Notes: generated by a model from the sequence alone, not told the origin. Shown: positions 10,985 to 22,640, numbered from the stretch's first letter. The stretch is DNA of 64,000 bases from Solen grandis (GCA_021229015.1 CM037777.1:20644110-20708109); one strand, 5' to 3'. Numbers and translations: made by a program.

Positions 10985-11151
10985 TTGAATTATGACTATT
11001 TCATGTGCTGCTTCTGGTGTTGACGTCACTGGGCACACTTTTTTTTACTTTAAACTGTGATGTATAGAACATGTTCCGAAAGAAATGCTACATATACATG
11101 CTTAGCCTCAGGCTTTACTCCATCATCCTTCACTAAAGCTTGGATAAGCGG
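10985..11151 (-). repeat. DIRS right inverted terminal repeat
   Basis: This is the inverted counterpart of the left ITR, matching 4215-4350 over ATGACTATTTCATGTGCTGC, TGGTGTTGACGTCACTGGG, TACTTTAAACTG and TATAGAACATGTTC. The outermost 50 bases (GCCTCAGGCTTTACTCC to GGATAAGCGG) differ from the left outer end and are complementary to the second half of the internal region. Confidence 0.85.
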
Positions 11152-11815
11152 ACAATTTTGACCCAAGGGCCATGATCTGAAAACTTGGTTCAGGTCCACA
11201 AGGCCATGTTACATACCAAATATCTAAACCCATGATCTTGTGGTTTCTGACAAGGATATCATTTAAAAATCTTTCCTATGTAGGTCTATGTTACATCAAG
11301 TGACCCCTAAGGTGGGGCCAATTTTGACCCTTGAACAAACCTGGTAGATGTTCATAAGGCAATGCTACACACGAAATATCTTACCCCCAGGCCTTTACAG
11401 TGGTTTCTGAGAAGATTTTTCTAGTTTTTTTCCTATATAAGCCTATGTAAATTCAAGTGATCCCTGGGATGGGGCCAAGTTTGACCCCAGGGCCATGATT
11501 TGAACAGACTTGGTAGAGATCCACTAGACAATGCTACACACCAAATATCTAAGGCCTGGGCCCTGCAGTTTTCAAAATTTGCATTTTTAAAATCTATTTT
11601 TAGCTCCTGTGACCTACTTTTTCAACATATAAAAATAATTTGAACTTGATAGAGGGCATCATAGGGATGATACCAGTGAAGTGAAGTTTGGTTAAAATCC
11701 ATTTAGCGGTTTAGGAGGAGATGTTGTTTAAAGGATATGTTGACGCCGGACGCACGGATGACGGACAAAAAGCGATCATAATAGCTCACCATGAGCACAA
11801 TAGGTGAGATAAAAA
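11152..11815 (+). mobile_element. F2 element, 3' part (right of the DIRS insertion)
   Basis: This continues the copy started at 4041 with ACAATTTTGACCCAAGGGCC. Two to three diverged 145-190 bp modules follow (AATCAAGTGACCCCTGGGGT-like, CAGGGCCATGATTTGAAC). A GACGCCGGACGCACGGATGA stretch precedes the F2 3' end AGCTCACC...GAGCAC...AGGTGAGATAAAAA. Non-coding. Confidence 0.75.
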
Positions 11816-12528
11816 TGCAAACTGTCCACCAAGAAGTTTCATTTTTGTGTTTACAATGTCTCACTGTCTTATATCAATACTCATATTGGCTGATATTTTT
11901 GTCACATTTGTAATTTAAATAAAATTTGACAAAAAAAGACATTCATACATTGCTTATTATTTCAGTTTATTTCATGGGGAAATCTCAAAACTGATAGGCA
12001 TAGATATCACATCTGAAAGTGTGATAGCTTGATAAGGAATGTTCACAAGTCAATGACGAGTGTAGCTACCATTAGCAACAATGCAATTCATACATTTACG
12101 CCTCATGGACAAGACCTTTGCTATTTGCTGTTGCGGAATTTGTTGTTGAATAAACTTTCCCCATGATATTGCAATGTATGAATGTTTGTGGTATATTTCA
12201 TTAAAATTGACTCTCGTAAAAATACTTTAATGTTAATCAATACCAGAGGAGCAATTTTAGTTGAGTGCAATGTATAATGATCAAAAGAAATAAATAAACT
12301 GAACATGAATGAATCTATGTGCATTCATATGTAAAGTTATACAAAATGATTTATATGAAGCATAAGATCATAATGTTGAGACAGACCTTCTATAACTCTG
12401 CAACATTTTATTCTAAAGTATGATGTCGAGATATCTTCATTTGATACTATCATGCTTATTTTGTACTGGCATGCCATTAATATGCTGATGTTTATGCAGA
12501 TAAGCTGAATGCCTAAACCTTACCTGTA
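11816..12528. other. Unassigned spacer
   Basis: AT-rich sequence with only short chance reading frames. I see no motif, RNA gene or clear repeat. Confidence 0.5.
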
Positions 12529-13062
12529 ACAAGAGGGCCAAGATGGCCCTAAAGACGCTAACCGGAGAAAAACTGCCTTCATCGCCTGTACAAGTTACTA
12601 AATTACAACATAGTTGTACTGAATACATAATCCATCAGATCATTTCAATTCAACAAACTAAACAGTGTCTGTGGTCAAAATTTGAAGTCAAACTTTACTG
12701 AGAGATTATGGTTTTAAACATTGTCAGTGAAACTTCAAAATGATAGCTAACATTATCAGAAATTTTGAAAATGACTGCTTAAGAAATGAAGATGCAGGAG
12801 TGCAAACAAAGTGAAGTCTGGCACTTTTAATATTAAAAGGGGCATAACTCCTGACCTAATAGGCTGATATCAGCCATAATCAAACTTTGCCCAGATATTA
12901 TGGTAATAAACATTGTCATAAAGTTTGAAGATGATTGCTTACGCAAATGAAGATGCTAGAGTGAAAACACATTAATTGTGGACGATGTACAGACGCGGAC
13001 ATTCATCGATCCTAATGGCTCATCCTGAGCACAATAATAGTGCTCAGGTGAGCTAATAAAAT
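12529..13062 (+). mobile_element. F2 element, core type c
   Basis: The 5' end ACAAGAGGGCCAAGATGGCC is standard F2 but is followed by a degenerate word. The core (GGTCAAAATTTGAAGTCAAA, GATATCAGCCATAATCAAAC) differs from the other F2 copies here except 29756-30275. The 3' end CATCCTGAGCAC...GTGCTCAGGTGAGCTAATAA is present. No coding potential. Confidence 0.75.
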
Positions 13063-13279
13063 GGTGTTCTGCTCTGCCTATATAAAACCATTCTAAATCA
13101 TTCACTAAGAACAATCTGAAACAACCATTGTTACGCACTTTCTCACCAATCCTATTCAACACATGTAAATTATTTTATTGATGAAATACATGGAATATAG
13201 ATTATACCGAGATGGAGAAAGTTTATTCCTTGAGAGAGGGAAAGCTTAAAATGGTGAGCTTTAGACCCCTAAATCCTCC

Positions 13280-13840
13280 TTTTTAGCTCACCTGAGCACA
13301 ACGTGCTCAAGGTGAGCTTTTGTGATCGCCCATCGTCCCGCGTTCGTCGTGCAACGTGCGTCGTTCGTCATCAACATTTTGGCTTGTTAACACACTAGAG
13401 GCCATATTTTTTTACCAATCTTCATGAAACTTGGTCAGAATGTTTGTCTCCATAAAATCTTGGACAAGTTCGAAATTGGGTCATGTGGGGTCAAAAAGTA
13501 GGTCACAAGGTCAAATCTTAGTAAAACCTTGTTAACACTCAAGAGGCCACACTTTTGGCCCAATCTTCATGAAACTTGGTCAGAATGTTTGTCTTCATAA
13601 AATCTTGGACAAGTTTGAAATTTGGGTCATGTGGGGTCAAAAAGTAGGTCATGAGGTCAAATCTTAGAAAACCTTGTTAACATCAGAGGCCACATTTTTG
13701 GCCCAATCTTATGAAACTTGGTCAGAATGTTTTTCATAAAATCTTGGACAGTTGAATTTGGGTCATGTAGGCAAAAAGTAAGTCATGAGGTCAAGTCTTA
13801 GAAAAACCTTGTTAACACTCTAGAGCACTGAGTGTGATCT
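13280..13840 (-). mobile_element. Inverted F2 element, core type b, 5' truncated
   Basis: On the minus strand the 3' end is at 13280 (the forward strand reads TTTTAGCTCACCTGAGCACA, then ACGTGCTCAAGGTGAGC). Moving right on the + strand (5'-ward in the element) come a GACGAACG-type stretch and three to four tandem 120-130 bp units (AACTTGGTCAGAATGTTTG, AGGTCACAAGGTCAAATCTT). It stops near 13840 without a 5' hairpin. Confidence 0.7.
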
Positions 13841-14693
13841 ACCAGCAGCCTGTTTGGAGTGGCTCTGCCTGGATCTGCCCACACCTGTGAAGGACTACAA
13901 GTGTTAAGTCAGTGAATGTACTCGCTCAACCATGGAGCAATCAGATGTCTGAATAAATTATCTTTTTTTCTGGACAAGTAGCTGACAGACTTACTGATTC
14001 TCCAAGAGCAGCAAGTGAAGTTTTGTCACTCCCATTTTCCCTCCCTCTTTTCTTCCCGCTCATCTTCTTTATCTGTCTATCTGACCTGAAAAATCACAAA
14101 GAAACATGGACAATTTATATAAAGATTTTTGAGCAACAGTAAAAACTGTTGTTATTTGCCTAAGCTTTAGAATAGCAATGATACTGAAACTGATTTCAAG
14201 CATGTATATTTGACCTTAAATGTACAAATCCCAAACTCAATTACAAACTTTATTAAGGTCAACATTTGACCTTATTCTAAGAACAAAACAATGTCCACTG
14301 ATAAGTGTGAACCGATCCTTACTTAACTTGGTCACAATGTGTAAGGACATGACAAAAATACCTCAGCCAAGTTCAATTACCAGCAAGAATGTCTTAGACA
14401 ACCCAGAGTTATGGCCCTTTAAATTAATAAAAATGACAAAATCAACAGTGTCTGCTCTCCAACACTAACAAACATAACCCCATATTTACAAAATTGGTCA
14501 CAATAGGTACTGCCACAATATCTTGGCTAAGTTCAATAACCAGCCAGAATGTCTCAGACACTTCAGAGTAATGCCCTTTGAGTTGATAAAATTGTAGAAC
14601 AGGAAAATTTTGCAATAATTATCTAGTGCTCTTGTTGATGTTTTAGAACACAATTTTTCCCCCAAACACTTACCTGCCCTAAAGTGAAAAAAG
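13841..14693. other. Spacer with a weak direct repeat
   Basis: Sequences near 14305-14415 and 14480-14580 resemble each other (TTGGTCACAATGTGTAAGGA against TTGGTCACAATAGGTACTGC; CAAGTTCAATTACCAGCAAG against TAAGTTCAATAACCAGCCAG). They look like isolated core modules of an F-type element. No gene was seen. Confidence 0.4.
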
Positions 14694-15632
14694 AGAACAA
14701 AAGGGCCAAGATGGCCCTGAATCGCTCACCTGAGAAATATTGCCTTCATTGCCTTCTGTAACAGTCATACTGAATACAAAATGCATAGTATTACAGAAGT
14801 GCAGCAAAATAATCGTAATTCCACACAAAAACTGTACCTGTGGTCAAAATTTTGATGGTCATAGCTATAAAATCAAGTGACCCCCTAAGATGAGACCAAT
14901 TTATACACAAGAGCAATGATTTGAAACTTGGTTCAGGTCCACAAGGCCATGTTACATACCAAATATCTAAACCCATGATCTTGTGATTTCTAATAAGATC
15001 TTTTAAAGACTCTCCTATATTAGTCTATGTAAAATCAAGCAGCCCATGAGGCAAGCCAATTCTGACCCCAGGGCCATGATTTGAGCAAACTTGGTAGACT
15101 TCTATAAAGCCATGTAACACACACAATATCTAAACTCCAGGCCTTTTAGTTTCTGACACAAAGATTTTTCTAGTTTTCCTATTTAAGTCTATAAATTGAC
15201 CCCTGGGGTGGAGCCAATTTTGATCCCAGGGCCATGATTTTAACAATCTTGGTAGATGTCTATAAGGCCATAATACACAAAAAATATGTAATCTCTATGC
15301 CTTGTGGTTTCTGACAAGAAGATTTTTCTAATGTAAAATGAAGTAACCCCTGGGGCTGGACCTATTCTTGCCCTAGAGCCATGATGTGAACAAAGTTGGT
15401 AGATGTCCACTAGGCCATATTTCATACCAAATATCTAAACTCCAGGCCTTTTGGTTCCTGACAAGAAGATTTTTCTAGTTTTCCTATTTAAGTCCATTTA
15501 AAATCAAGTGACCCCTGGGAAGGGGCCAATTTTGACCCCAGGGCCATGATTCAGAGGAGATGTCTTTTAAAGCAAATTGTTGATGATCCTAAAAGCTTAC
15601 CTTGAGCACATTTTGATTTGGTGAGTTAAAAA
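14694..15632 (+). mobile_element. F2 element, core type a
   Basis: The 5' end is ACAAAAGGGCCAAGATGGCC, then GAATCGCTCACCTGAG. The core is four to five diverged modules containing AATCAAGTGACCCCTGGG and CCAGGGCCATGATTTGAAC. The 3' end is degenerate (GCTTACCTTGAGCACATTTT, then GGTGAGTTAAAAAT). Same core type as the DIRS-split copy and the 18.85 kb copy. Confidence 0.75.
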
Positions 15633-16303
15633 TAACAATGGAGTGCTCTAGGAGAAAAATAGACAAATGTCCTTCCTAACAAAAGTTATGCAGAAACTAA
15701 AGAAGTGATGTAAAAAAAATTCTATTTTTAGCCACCATGACCTTGACCTCACCTTTCCAGAAAACAATCCAAACCTTCCTCTTGATGCAGCCTAACTACT
15801 GACTGCAAACATGGAGGAGATTTCTCTTTCCTAACAAAAGTTGATATTGCCCGCACACATGCCCACCAGGATGATGTTTGACTCAGAAATTGTTTGTTGA
15901 TATACAGTTAAATCTCAACAAACTAATACCACCCTTCGGACTGCTGTCAACTGGTCTTAATAATGAGGTGGTCTGATAACCAAATTTCAATAAACAGGAA
16001 ATATGGAAAAGGGGATCTGAAAATAGTGGTCTTAATAGTGAGGTGGTCTTTATATGAGGAATAACTGTATCTACATTTACATTTGGAAGTTTCAAATCAG
16101 AGAGCGCAAAATCCAGCCTTCATGTACATCTACATATAAGGGCAAGTATTGCTGGTAAGTTTAAACCAAATTTCTCCAGTAGTGTAGGAGTTGCATTCAC
16201 AAGGTTCTGCTTTTAAAACTTCATATAGGAAAAGTTAAGAAGGGGCCATAACTCTTGAAAGTTGCATATGAGCACAAAATCCAGCCTTCATGTACATCTT
16301 CAT
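15633..16303. repeat. Spacer including first unit of a 165 bp direct repeat
   Basis: A unit starts near 16105 (GCGCAAAATCCAGCCTTCAT, TTGCTGGTAAGTTTAAACC, AAGGGGCCATAACTCTTGAA). A second begins near 16270 and is interrupted by the F2 element at 16304, resuming at 16869. Nothing was recognised at 15633-16100. Confidence 0.6.
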
Positions 16304-16868
16304 ACAAGAGGGCCATGATGGCCCTGAATCACTCACCTGATTATAAATGAGCAACATATGTTGGATTTTTCATATTGACCTACTTTTTGACCCCACATGA
16401 CCCAATTTCAAACTTGTCCAAGATTTTATGAAAACAAACATTCTGACCAAGTTTCATAAAGATTGGGCCAAAAATGTGGCCTCTAGAGTGTTAACAAGGT
16501 TTTTCTAAGATTTGACCTCATGACCTACTTTTTGACCCCACATGACCCAATTTTGATCTTGTCCAAGATTTTATGGAGAGAAACATTCTGACTAAGTTTC
16601 ATGAGGATTGGGCTAAAAATGTGGCCTCTAGAGTGTTAACAAGGTTTTCATAAGACTTGACCTCGTGACCTACTTTTTGACCCCTCATGACCCAATTTCG
16701 AACTTGTCCAAGATTTTATGGAGGTAAACATTCTGACCAAGTTTCATGAAGATTGGCCTAAAAATATGGCCTCTAGAGTGTTAACAAGCCAAATTGTTGA
16801 CGACGCACAACGCACGACGGGCCATCACAAAAACTCACCCTTGAGCACCTTCTCAGGTGAGCTAAAAA
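16304..16868 (+). mobile_element. F2 element, core type b, in the second unit of a direct repeat
   Basis: It begins ACAAGAGGGCCATGATGGCC, then GAATCACTCACCTGA. Just over three tandem 127 bp core units follow (CCCAATTTCAAACTTGTCC, AACATTCTGACCAAGTTTC, GTGGCCTCTAGAGTGTTAAC). The 3' end is CTCACCCTTGAGCACC...TCTCAGGTGAGCTAAAAA. The host repeat is continuous across it: TGTACATCTTCAT before, AAGGGCAATTATTG after. Confidence 0.8.
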
Positions 16869-17321
16869 GGGCAATTATTGTTGGTAAGTTTGAACCAAAT
16901 CCCTCCAGTAGTGGAGGAGAAGTTGTGTTTTAAAACTGTGTATCGGAAAAATTGAGAAGGGGACATAACTCTTGAAATTTGCATGTGAGAGCAGATTAAG
17001 TTCAAAATATATCAGTGTCACTTTTGAAAATGAAGATGAAAATTGTTGTACTGAAAAGGGCCAAAGTCACTATGCCTACTCTTAAAATTTCATGCTGCTG
17101 ACTCATTGGCAATCTGTTTTAATTTGAACCTAAAAAGGAGAAATAATAAGAAGAAGAAAAAACATAGCACACCCAATAGGTCTTTCTGCTTGAGGCAGCA
17201 AGCCCTAATCTAATAACCAATTGTTCTGACCAAAAAAATATATCAAATCATTGTTTGTCATGGAAAGAGCATAGAATTCATTTTTGGAAAAAGAGAGAAA
17301 AGAAAACTTAACATATAATTA
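16869..17321. other. Remainder of the 165 bp repeat unit, then spacer
   Basis: Bases 16869-16990 complete the repeat unit split by the F2 element (TTGGTAAGTTTGAACC, GGGGACATAACTCTTGAA). The rest is AT-rich with no recognised feature. Confidence 0.5.
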
Positions 17322-18218
17322 AACAAGAGGGCCAAGATGGCCCTAGATCGCTCACCTGAGAAAAGTATCATTCATTGCATATACAAAACAGATTGCTTTA
17401 GAATTAAGATGATGAGGTGAAACAATGTTCAGGAATTTTCTGACCCCATCCACAAAAGATATCATCATGACAAACATTCTGCCAAAGTTTGAGGATGATT
17501 GGACCAAAAATGTTGCCCTCAGAGAAAAATTTTTCTAAGATTTGACCTACTGACCTACATTTCTATCCAGCCCCACCCATTTTCAAACTGGTTCAAGATA
17601 TAATCATGACAAACAATCTGACCAAGTTTGAGGAAGATTGCATCAAAACTGTGGCCTTTAGTGTGTAAACAAGATTTTTCTAAGATTTGACCTATTGACC
17701 TACTTTTCGGTCCAACCCTGCCCATTTTCGAAAGGGTTCAAGATATCATCAAGACAAACATTCTGACCAAGTTTGAGGAAGATTGGATCAAACTTGTGGC
17801 CTCTAGTGTGTAAACAAGATTTTTCTAAGATTTGACCTATTGACCTACTTTTTGATCCAACCTGACCCATTTTCGAAAGGGTTCAAGATATCATCAAGAC
17901 AAACATTCTGACCAAGTTTGAGGAAGATTGGATCAAAATTGCGGCCTCTAGTGTGTAAACACCAAAATTGTTGACGGACGACAAGATTTTTCTAAGATTT
18001 GACCTACTGACCTACTTTTTGATCCAACTTGACCCATTTTCGAAAGGGTTCAAGATATCATCAAGACAAACATTCTGACCAAGTTTGAGGAAGATTGGAT
18101 CAAAATTGTGGCCTCTAGTGTGTAAACATCAAATTGTTGACGGACGATGGCAGACAGCAGACGGACAATCAAGTATCCCAAAAGCTCACCCTGAGCTATG
18201 CTCAGGTGAGCTAAAAAG
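17322..18218 (+). mobile_element. F2 element, core type b, five tandem units
   Basis: The 5' end AAACAAGAGGGCCAAGATGG is followed by GATCGCTCACCTGAG. About five 127-128 bp core units (GTTCAAGATATCATCAAGAC, AACATTCTGACCAAGTTTG, GTGGCCTCTAGTGTGTAAAC) follow. A GACGGACGATGGCAGACAGC stretch precedes the 3' end AAGCTCACCCTGAGC...GCTCAGGTGAGCTAAAAA. This is the clearest complete F2 copy with this core. Confidence 0.85.
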
Positions 18219-18639
18219 TTACAGTCATAAATCAGTTACAACAGTTTTGCACCAAATCCTCAATATGCTCACATCTATACTTAGCCACAGAATTTATAGA
18301 ATTGCTGCATTTATAATTCAAAGGAAACAAGCACAATGGATACCTGTCAACACAAGAGGATAATTACTGTTATATTTTCAGTTTTATTGCAACAATAGCA
18401 TCATTAACTGTTTTGTTGACTGCAATTGTGTTTGTTTATTAATTTTGTTTGCTTGTATTTTGTTCCCATGGTAATTAATCTTTCAAAAATAACCCAAAAG
18501 CAAATACTTAAATACCAAGGATGCTTTGAAGTTATTATGACTAAAATTTCCGGGAATTATTCTCTGCGATTTAAGGAGTCCATAAATTAATATGTAAAGT
18601 GTCTGAGTTAAATCAACTTGCTTAATACATGTACTACTG
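18219..18639. other. Unassigned spacer
   Basis: AT-rich sequence. I see no gene, RNA or clear repeat. Confidence 0.5.
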
Positions 18640-18845
18640 GGGTTTACTTAAGGATATGACTTTCACTTATCCAGGGGGCGAGTTACTTTGAACATCTACT
18701 AGCCCCAAATGAAAACAGGTTGCCAGATCTTAAAGTTAGTTGGTGTTTGTTAATGTTTAAAACTAAATATGTGTAATATTGAGGTGAATTTTAGTTAATA
18801 TGTATCAAACACAATTTGCAAGAATTTTACTCCTGATATACTATA
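18640..18845 (+). repeat. Left half of a dispersed repeat (intact copy at 22290)
   Basis: AAGGATATGACTTTCACTTA, CCAGGGGGCGAGTTACTTTG and AACTAAATATGTGTAATATT match 22296-22480. The copy is broken at 18845 by an F2 element and resumes at about 21651. Confidence 0.75.
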
Positions 18846-19480
18846 AAAAATAAAACGGCCAAGATGGCCCTGAATCGCTCACCAGAGAAATTTTGCTTTC
18901 ATTGCCTTTTACAACATAGTCATACTGAATACAAAATCCATACAGAAGAACAGAAATATAATTTTAATTCCACCCAAAAAGTTTACATGTGGTCCAAATA
19001 ACCAAGTTAACCCTAGCCTGGGAACAATTTTGACCCCAGGGCCATGATTTGAAAACTTAATTCAGGTCCACAAAGCCAGGTTACATACCAAATATCTAAC
19101 CCATGATCTTGTGGTTTCTGACAAGGTTATCTTTTAAAAATCTTTCATAATTTATTTAAGTCTATGTTAAATCAAGTTACCCCTTGGGTGGGGCTGATTT
19201 TGAAACCAGGGCCATGATTTGAACGAACTTAGTAGATGTCCATAAAGCAATGTTACACACCAAATATCTAAACTCCAGGCCGTGTGTTTTCTGAGAAGAA
19301 GATCTTTCTAGATTTTCCTATTTAAGCCCATGTAAAATCAAGTGACCCCTGGGGCGGGACCAGTTTTTACCCCAGGGCCATGATTTGAACTAACCTTGTA
19401 GATGTTCATAAGGCAATGATACACACCAAATATCTGACTCCAGGCCTTGTGGTTTCTGTGAAAAGATTTTTCTAGTTTTT
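18846..19480 (+). mobile_element. F2 element, core type a, 5' part
   Basis: The 5' end is degenerate (AAACGGCCAAGATGGCCCTG, then AATCGCTCACCAGAG). The core is type a, and its stretch CCCTAGCCTGGGAACAATTT is the uninterrupted counterpart of the DIRS insertion site. It is cut near 19480 (TTTTTCTAGTTTTT) by a 1.76 kb insertion and resumes at about 21241. Confidence 0.7.
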
Positions 19481-21240
19481 AGACTGGTGGCCAGCGGCCG
19501 CTTGTCTTATGCTGATATTCGAAATAGGGCCTTTCTGATATGCATATTTTCCACAACATTTTTAACTGTAGCACTCCGCGCCTTGTACGGATCCATACAA
19601 TGCAAGCTGAGCTAACGAAAGCGAGTGGAGTGTGTTACACAGATGTGTTGCAACAACGTTTAAATGATATTTAGAAACTCTTTTAATGACTGTGTAAAGT
19701 TTGTGTGTCCACTCTTCTTTTACAAATTCTTCAAGCTGATATAACCATTTTCAGCGTAAATAAAATACATGCGTCGTTTACAAAACAAAGATTTAACCCA
19801 ACTGGAGTACATGTAGATCCACTCATGAAATTATGAAAAATAGTGCTTCATATAAGAACGTAATTAACCCAAAGTAGTTCAGCAGCATTTCGCACGATAA
19901 TGATATATTACGTTGCATTTCTGTCTTCTCATAAACTCAGTAGCCACGCAAAAGCTAGAACAGTGGAAAAAAGCGGCCATAATTTAGTGGAATGGAAGAT
20001 CACGTGACCCAATGTTTTGAAGTGGTAGGCCTAAAACACACAATGAAAATTTATGGAGCAATGGACGCAATGAAAATATTACCAGCAAGGAAATTTTATT
20101 TTCAGAATAGCATTAAAGTCCATGTGCCTCGATAAAAACGCAAAGGAAGTTTGCTAGACACAATGAGTTGAAATTTGTTATATTATTCTTGCATGGATTA
20201 AAATAAGAATACAATACTTATGCTCTGGATACGCTATTTAATAATATGTTCTCTCAAAATAAAGCAGACACACATACGATGTTTACACTGCTGGCTCCAC
20301 TCTCCAGGCCAGGTATAAAAGAGTGCATCTAGATAAACAGGCATCATATCACAAAATAATAATAATCAATATAATGTTTTAAATTTAATGAATATTATTA
20401 ATTTGTGTATCTATATCATCAAGATTGTTCATATACCGTGCAATGTAAATAACCGCGAAATGGAAATTCCATTGCACCTTAAAAATACCACGCAGATGAA
20501 AGTTACATGTTCATATGCAAACTCGTACCAACGACAAGCAATAGAAGTATGAAGAAGGAAATTTAAGATTAAGTTTAAGCTTCTGTCCAAATCACCATCA
20601 TCAGCATGTAATAATTTAATATTATAAAAAAAAATGATTGATATATTTATAATCAATAAAATTTAGAACTGTTAATTGTGTGTGTGTGTGTGTGGTATTG
20701 ACACGTGCCATTAAGGGCCTTCTTCACACCTTATCAACCAGGAAGGGCGGTGGGACGTTAAACCCAACAAACAACTGGGAAGGGTGTGCTCGAGTCAATA
20801 TTCTAGATTACGTTAGTTAGTCGTTGCTTCTGTTCATCATCATCATCATCATCATCATAGGCAAGGGATTGATTTTAGACTTCATAAATATAAAGGGTAA
20901 GAGTATCAAGGTTTATTATTTTTACTATTTTATATATAGGGCATTTGAAATCAATTTCATAGTCCAGCGTTCTGTTCTCTGACAGCTCTAGTTCAATATT
21001 TAGTTTAGATGTATGTTTTTAATTTTGATTATCGTGTTCTAATGTTTAATAATAAAAAAATGAAAACTATCTTTTCTTGTTTCTTATTTGACATCTGAGA
21101 AACTGATACTGACCACATGTATACCCCCCTTTATAAACAGATTAGAATCCAGCATATAACCTATTTGGATTACAATCTAGCGCGCTTGCTGCTCACCACG
21201 ACCAATCCGCCGACAGTCTATCAGTGCCTTTGGCGCTTTG
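19481..21240. other. 1.76 kb insertion of unknown origin inside an F2 copy
   Basis: This segment separates two halves of an otherwise collinear F2 element. It contains a (GT)n run at 20679-20694, a bivalve SINE-tail-like piece near 20745-20772 (GGTGGGACGTTAAACCCAAC), (CAT)n at 20838-20859, and an F1 remnant in reverse orientation at about 20860-20996 (TGTTCTCTGACAGCTCTAG). I found no ORF with a domain and no clear terminal repeats, so its nature is unknown. Confidence 0.5.
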
Positions 21241-21650
21241 ATTTTCTTATATAAGCCTATGTATAATCAAGTGACCCCTACGGCGGGGCCAATTTTGACC
21301 CCAGGGCCATGATTTGAACAAACTTGGTAGAGATCCACTAGACAATGCTACACACCAAATATCTAAGCTCTAGGCCTTGCAGTTTTGCAGAAGAAGATTT
21401 TCAAAGTTTGCATTTTTTAAAATCTATATTTAGCTCCTGTGACCTACTTGTTCAACCAATCAAAATAATTTGAACAATCTTGATAGAGGGCATCATAAGG
21501 ATGATTCCTGTGAAGTTTGGTCAAAATCCATTTAGCAGTTTAGGAGATGTTGTTTAAAGGAAATTGTTGACGCCAGATGCACAGACTCTGGAGAAAAGGT
21601 GATCACAAAAGCTCATCATGAGCATGTTGTGGTCAGGTTAGCTAAAAAAA
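21241..21650 (+). mobile_element. F2 element, core type a, 3' part
   Basis: It resumes with TTATATAAGCCTATGTATAA and CAAGTGACCCCTACGGCGGG. The end is degenerate: AGCTCATCATGAGCATG, then GGTCAGGTTAGCTAAAAAAA. Joined in order with 18846-19480 it gives one normal-length F2 element. Confidence 0.7.
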
Positions 21651-21722
21651 CAAAAAATTTCATTTACATAAATAAACATGCCCGCCGGGCTATCTTCTTT
21701 GAAAAATCACTTAAGAAAATCC
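21651..21722 (+). repeat. Right part of the dispersed repeat split by F2
   Basis: AAAAAATTTCATTTACATAA, ATGCCCGCCGGGCTATCTTC and GAAAAATCACTTAAGAAAAT align with 22522-22640 of the intact copy, with a small deletion. Confidence 0.65.
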
Positions 21723-22289
21723 CTGTTACTAGTCTTATCTAACAATATATTTGCAGCAATTATAAACAGATCACAAAACAATGTAATTATCAAAATGCAT
21801 AATTATAAAATTATCCTAATCAAGAATACAGAGTATTGTTTTATCAAAACTACTCATCTTTGACTTAAAATTTCACTGAATCTGTTATGGAAAACAATAT
21901 GATGTGTTCATACATTCCTTTAAGTACATTCAAGAAAATGTGTTGTCCGTAAAAGATAGAAAATTGTGTTGATAAAACCCACACACAATGTCACTGAAAA
22001 TCAAAAAGGAAAAACACAAGACATTATATTAAAGCAAGCTGTCAGCAACTGAAAACTTATTAAAAGAAAAGGAAGAAGTGTAAAAACTTAAGCTGTCGGT
22101 GGAGCTGTCTAATTAACTCCCTTCTGTACTTTGATAGCGAAAAGAAATTGACAGATGTACCATATAGAGATAACGGATGGACAGACAGATGGAAAAACAA
22201 ACATACAGAAGGAAACCTTCATACACATTATGCATTATCAATGTAAAAAGCTAAAGACAAGTCTATGGAATAATAATGGAGTAGCAGAG
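21723..22289. other. Unassigned spacer
   Basis: AT-rich; no gene or motif recognised. Confidence 0.5.
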
Positions 22290-22640
22290 GTTTCCTTAAG
22301 GATTTGACTTTCACTTGCCCAGGGGGCAAGTTACTTTGAACATCTACTTGCCCCCAGTGAAAACAGCTTGTCCGATCTTTAAGTTAGTTAGTGTTTGTTA
22401 ATGTTTAAAACTAAATATGTGTAGTATTAAGATGAATTTTAGTTAACATGTATCAAACACAATTTGCAAGCAACTCACCCCCTATATAATGTAGAAAATA
22501 AAATAAAATAAAAAAAAAAATAAAAAATTTCATTTACGAAAATAAACTTGCCCAAAGGGCTATCTCCTTGGAAAAATCACTTGCCCATGGTGATTTTAAC
22601 CCGGCACGGGCTAGCGGGCATCCACTTAAGAAAACCCCTG
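22290..22640 (+). repeat. Intact dispersed repeat of about 350 bp
   Basis: It starts CTTAAGGATTTGACTTTCAC with CTTGCCCAGGGGGCAAG and ends CGGGCATCCACTTAAGAAAA. CTTAAG at both ends, the inverted pairs CTTGCCC/GGGCAAG and the A-rich centre suggest a small non-autonomous transposon. It serves as the empty-site reference for 18640-21722. Confidence 0.6.

Larger units (their letters stand above)
4209..11151 (+). mobile_element. Degenerate DIRS-type tyrosine-recombinase retrotransposon
   Basis: In order, the element has a left inverted terminal repeat, a gag-like region ending in Gly/Arg-rich sequence, reverse transcriptase, RNase H, tyrosine recombinase, an internal complementary region and a right inverted terminal repeat. 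This is the classical DIRS-1 layout. DIRS elements integrate through a circular intermediate with their recombinase and leave no target duplication, and none is seen here. Every open frame has stops or shifts, several where Trp is expected, and 2.1 kb of F1 sequence interrupts the RT/RNase H region. It is therefore inactive. The empty F2 paralogue at 18.85-19.06 kb delimits both ends within a few bases. Confidence 0.88.
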
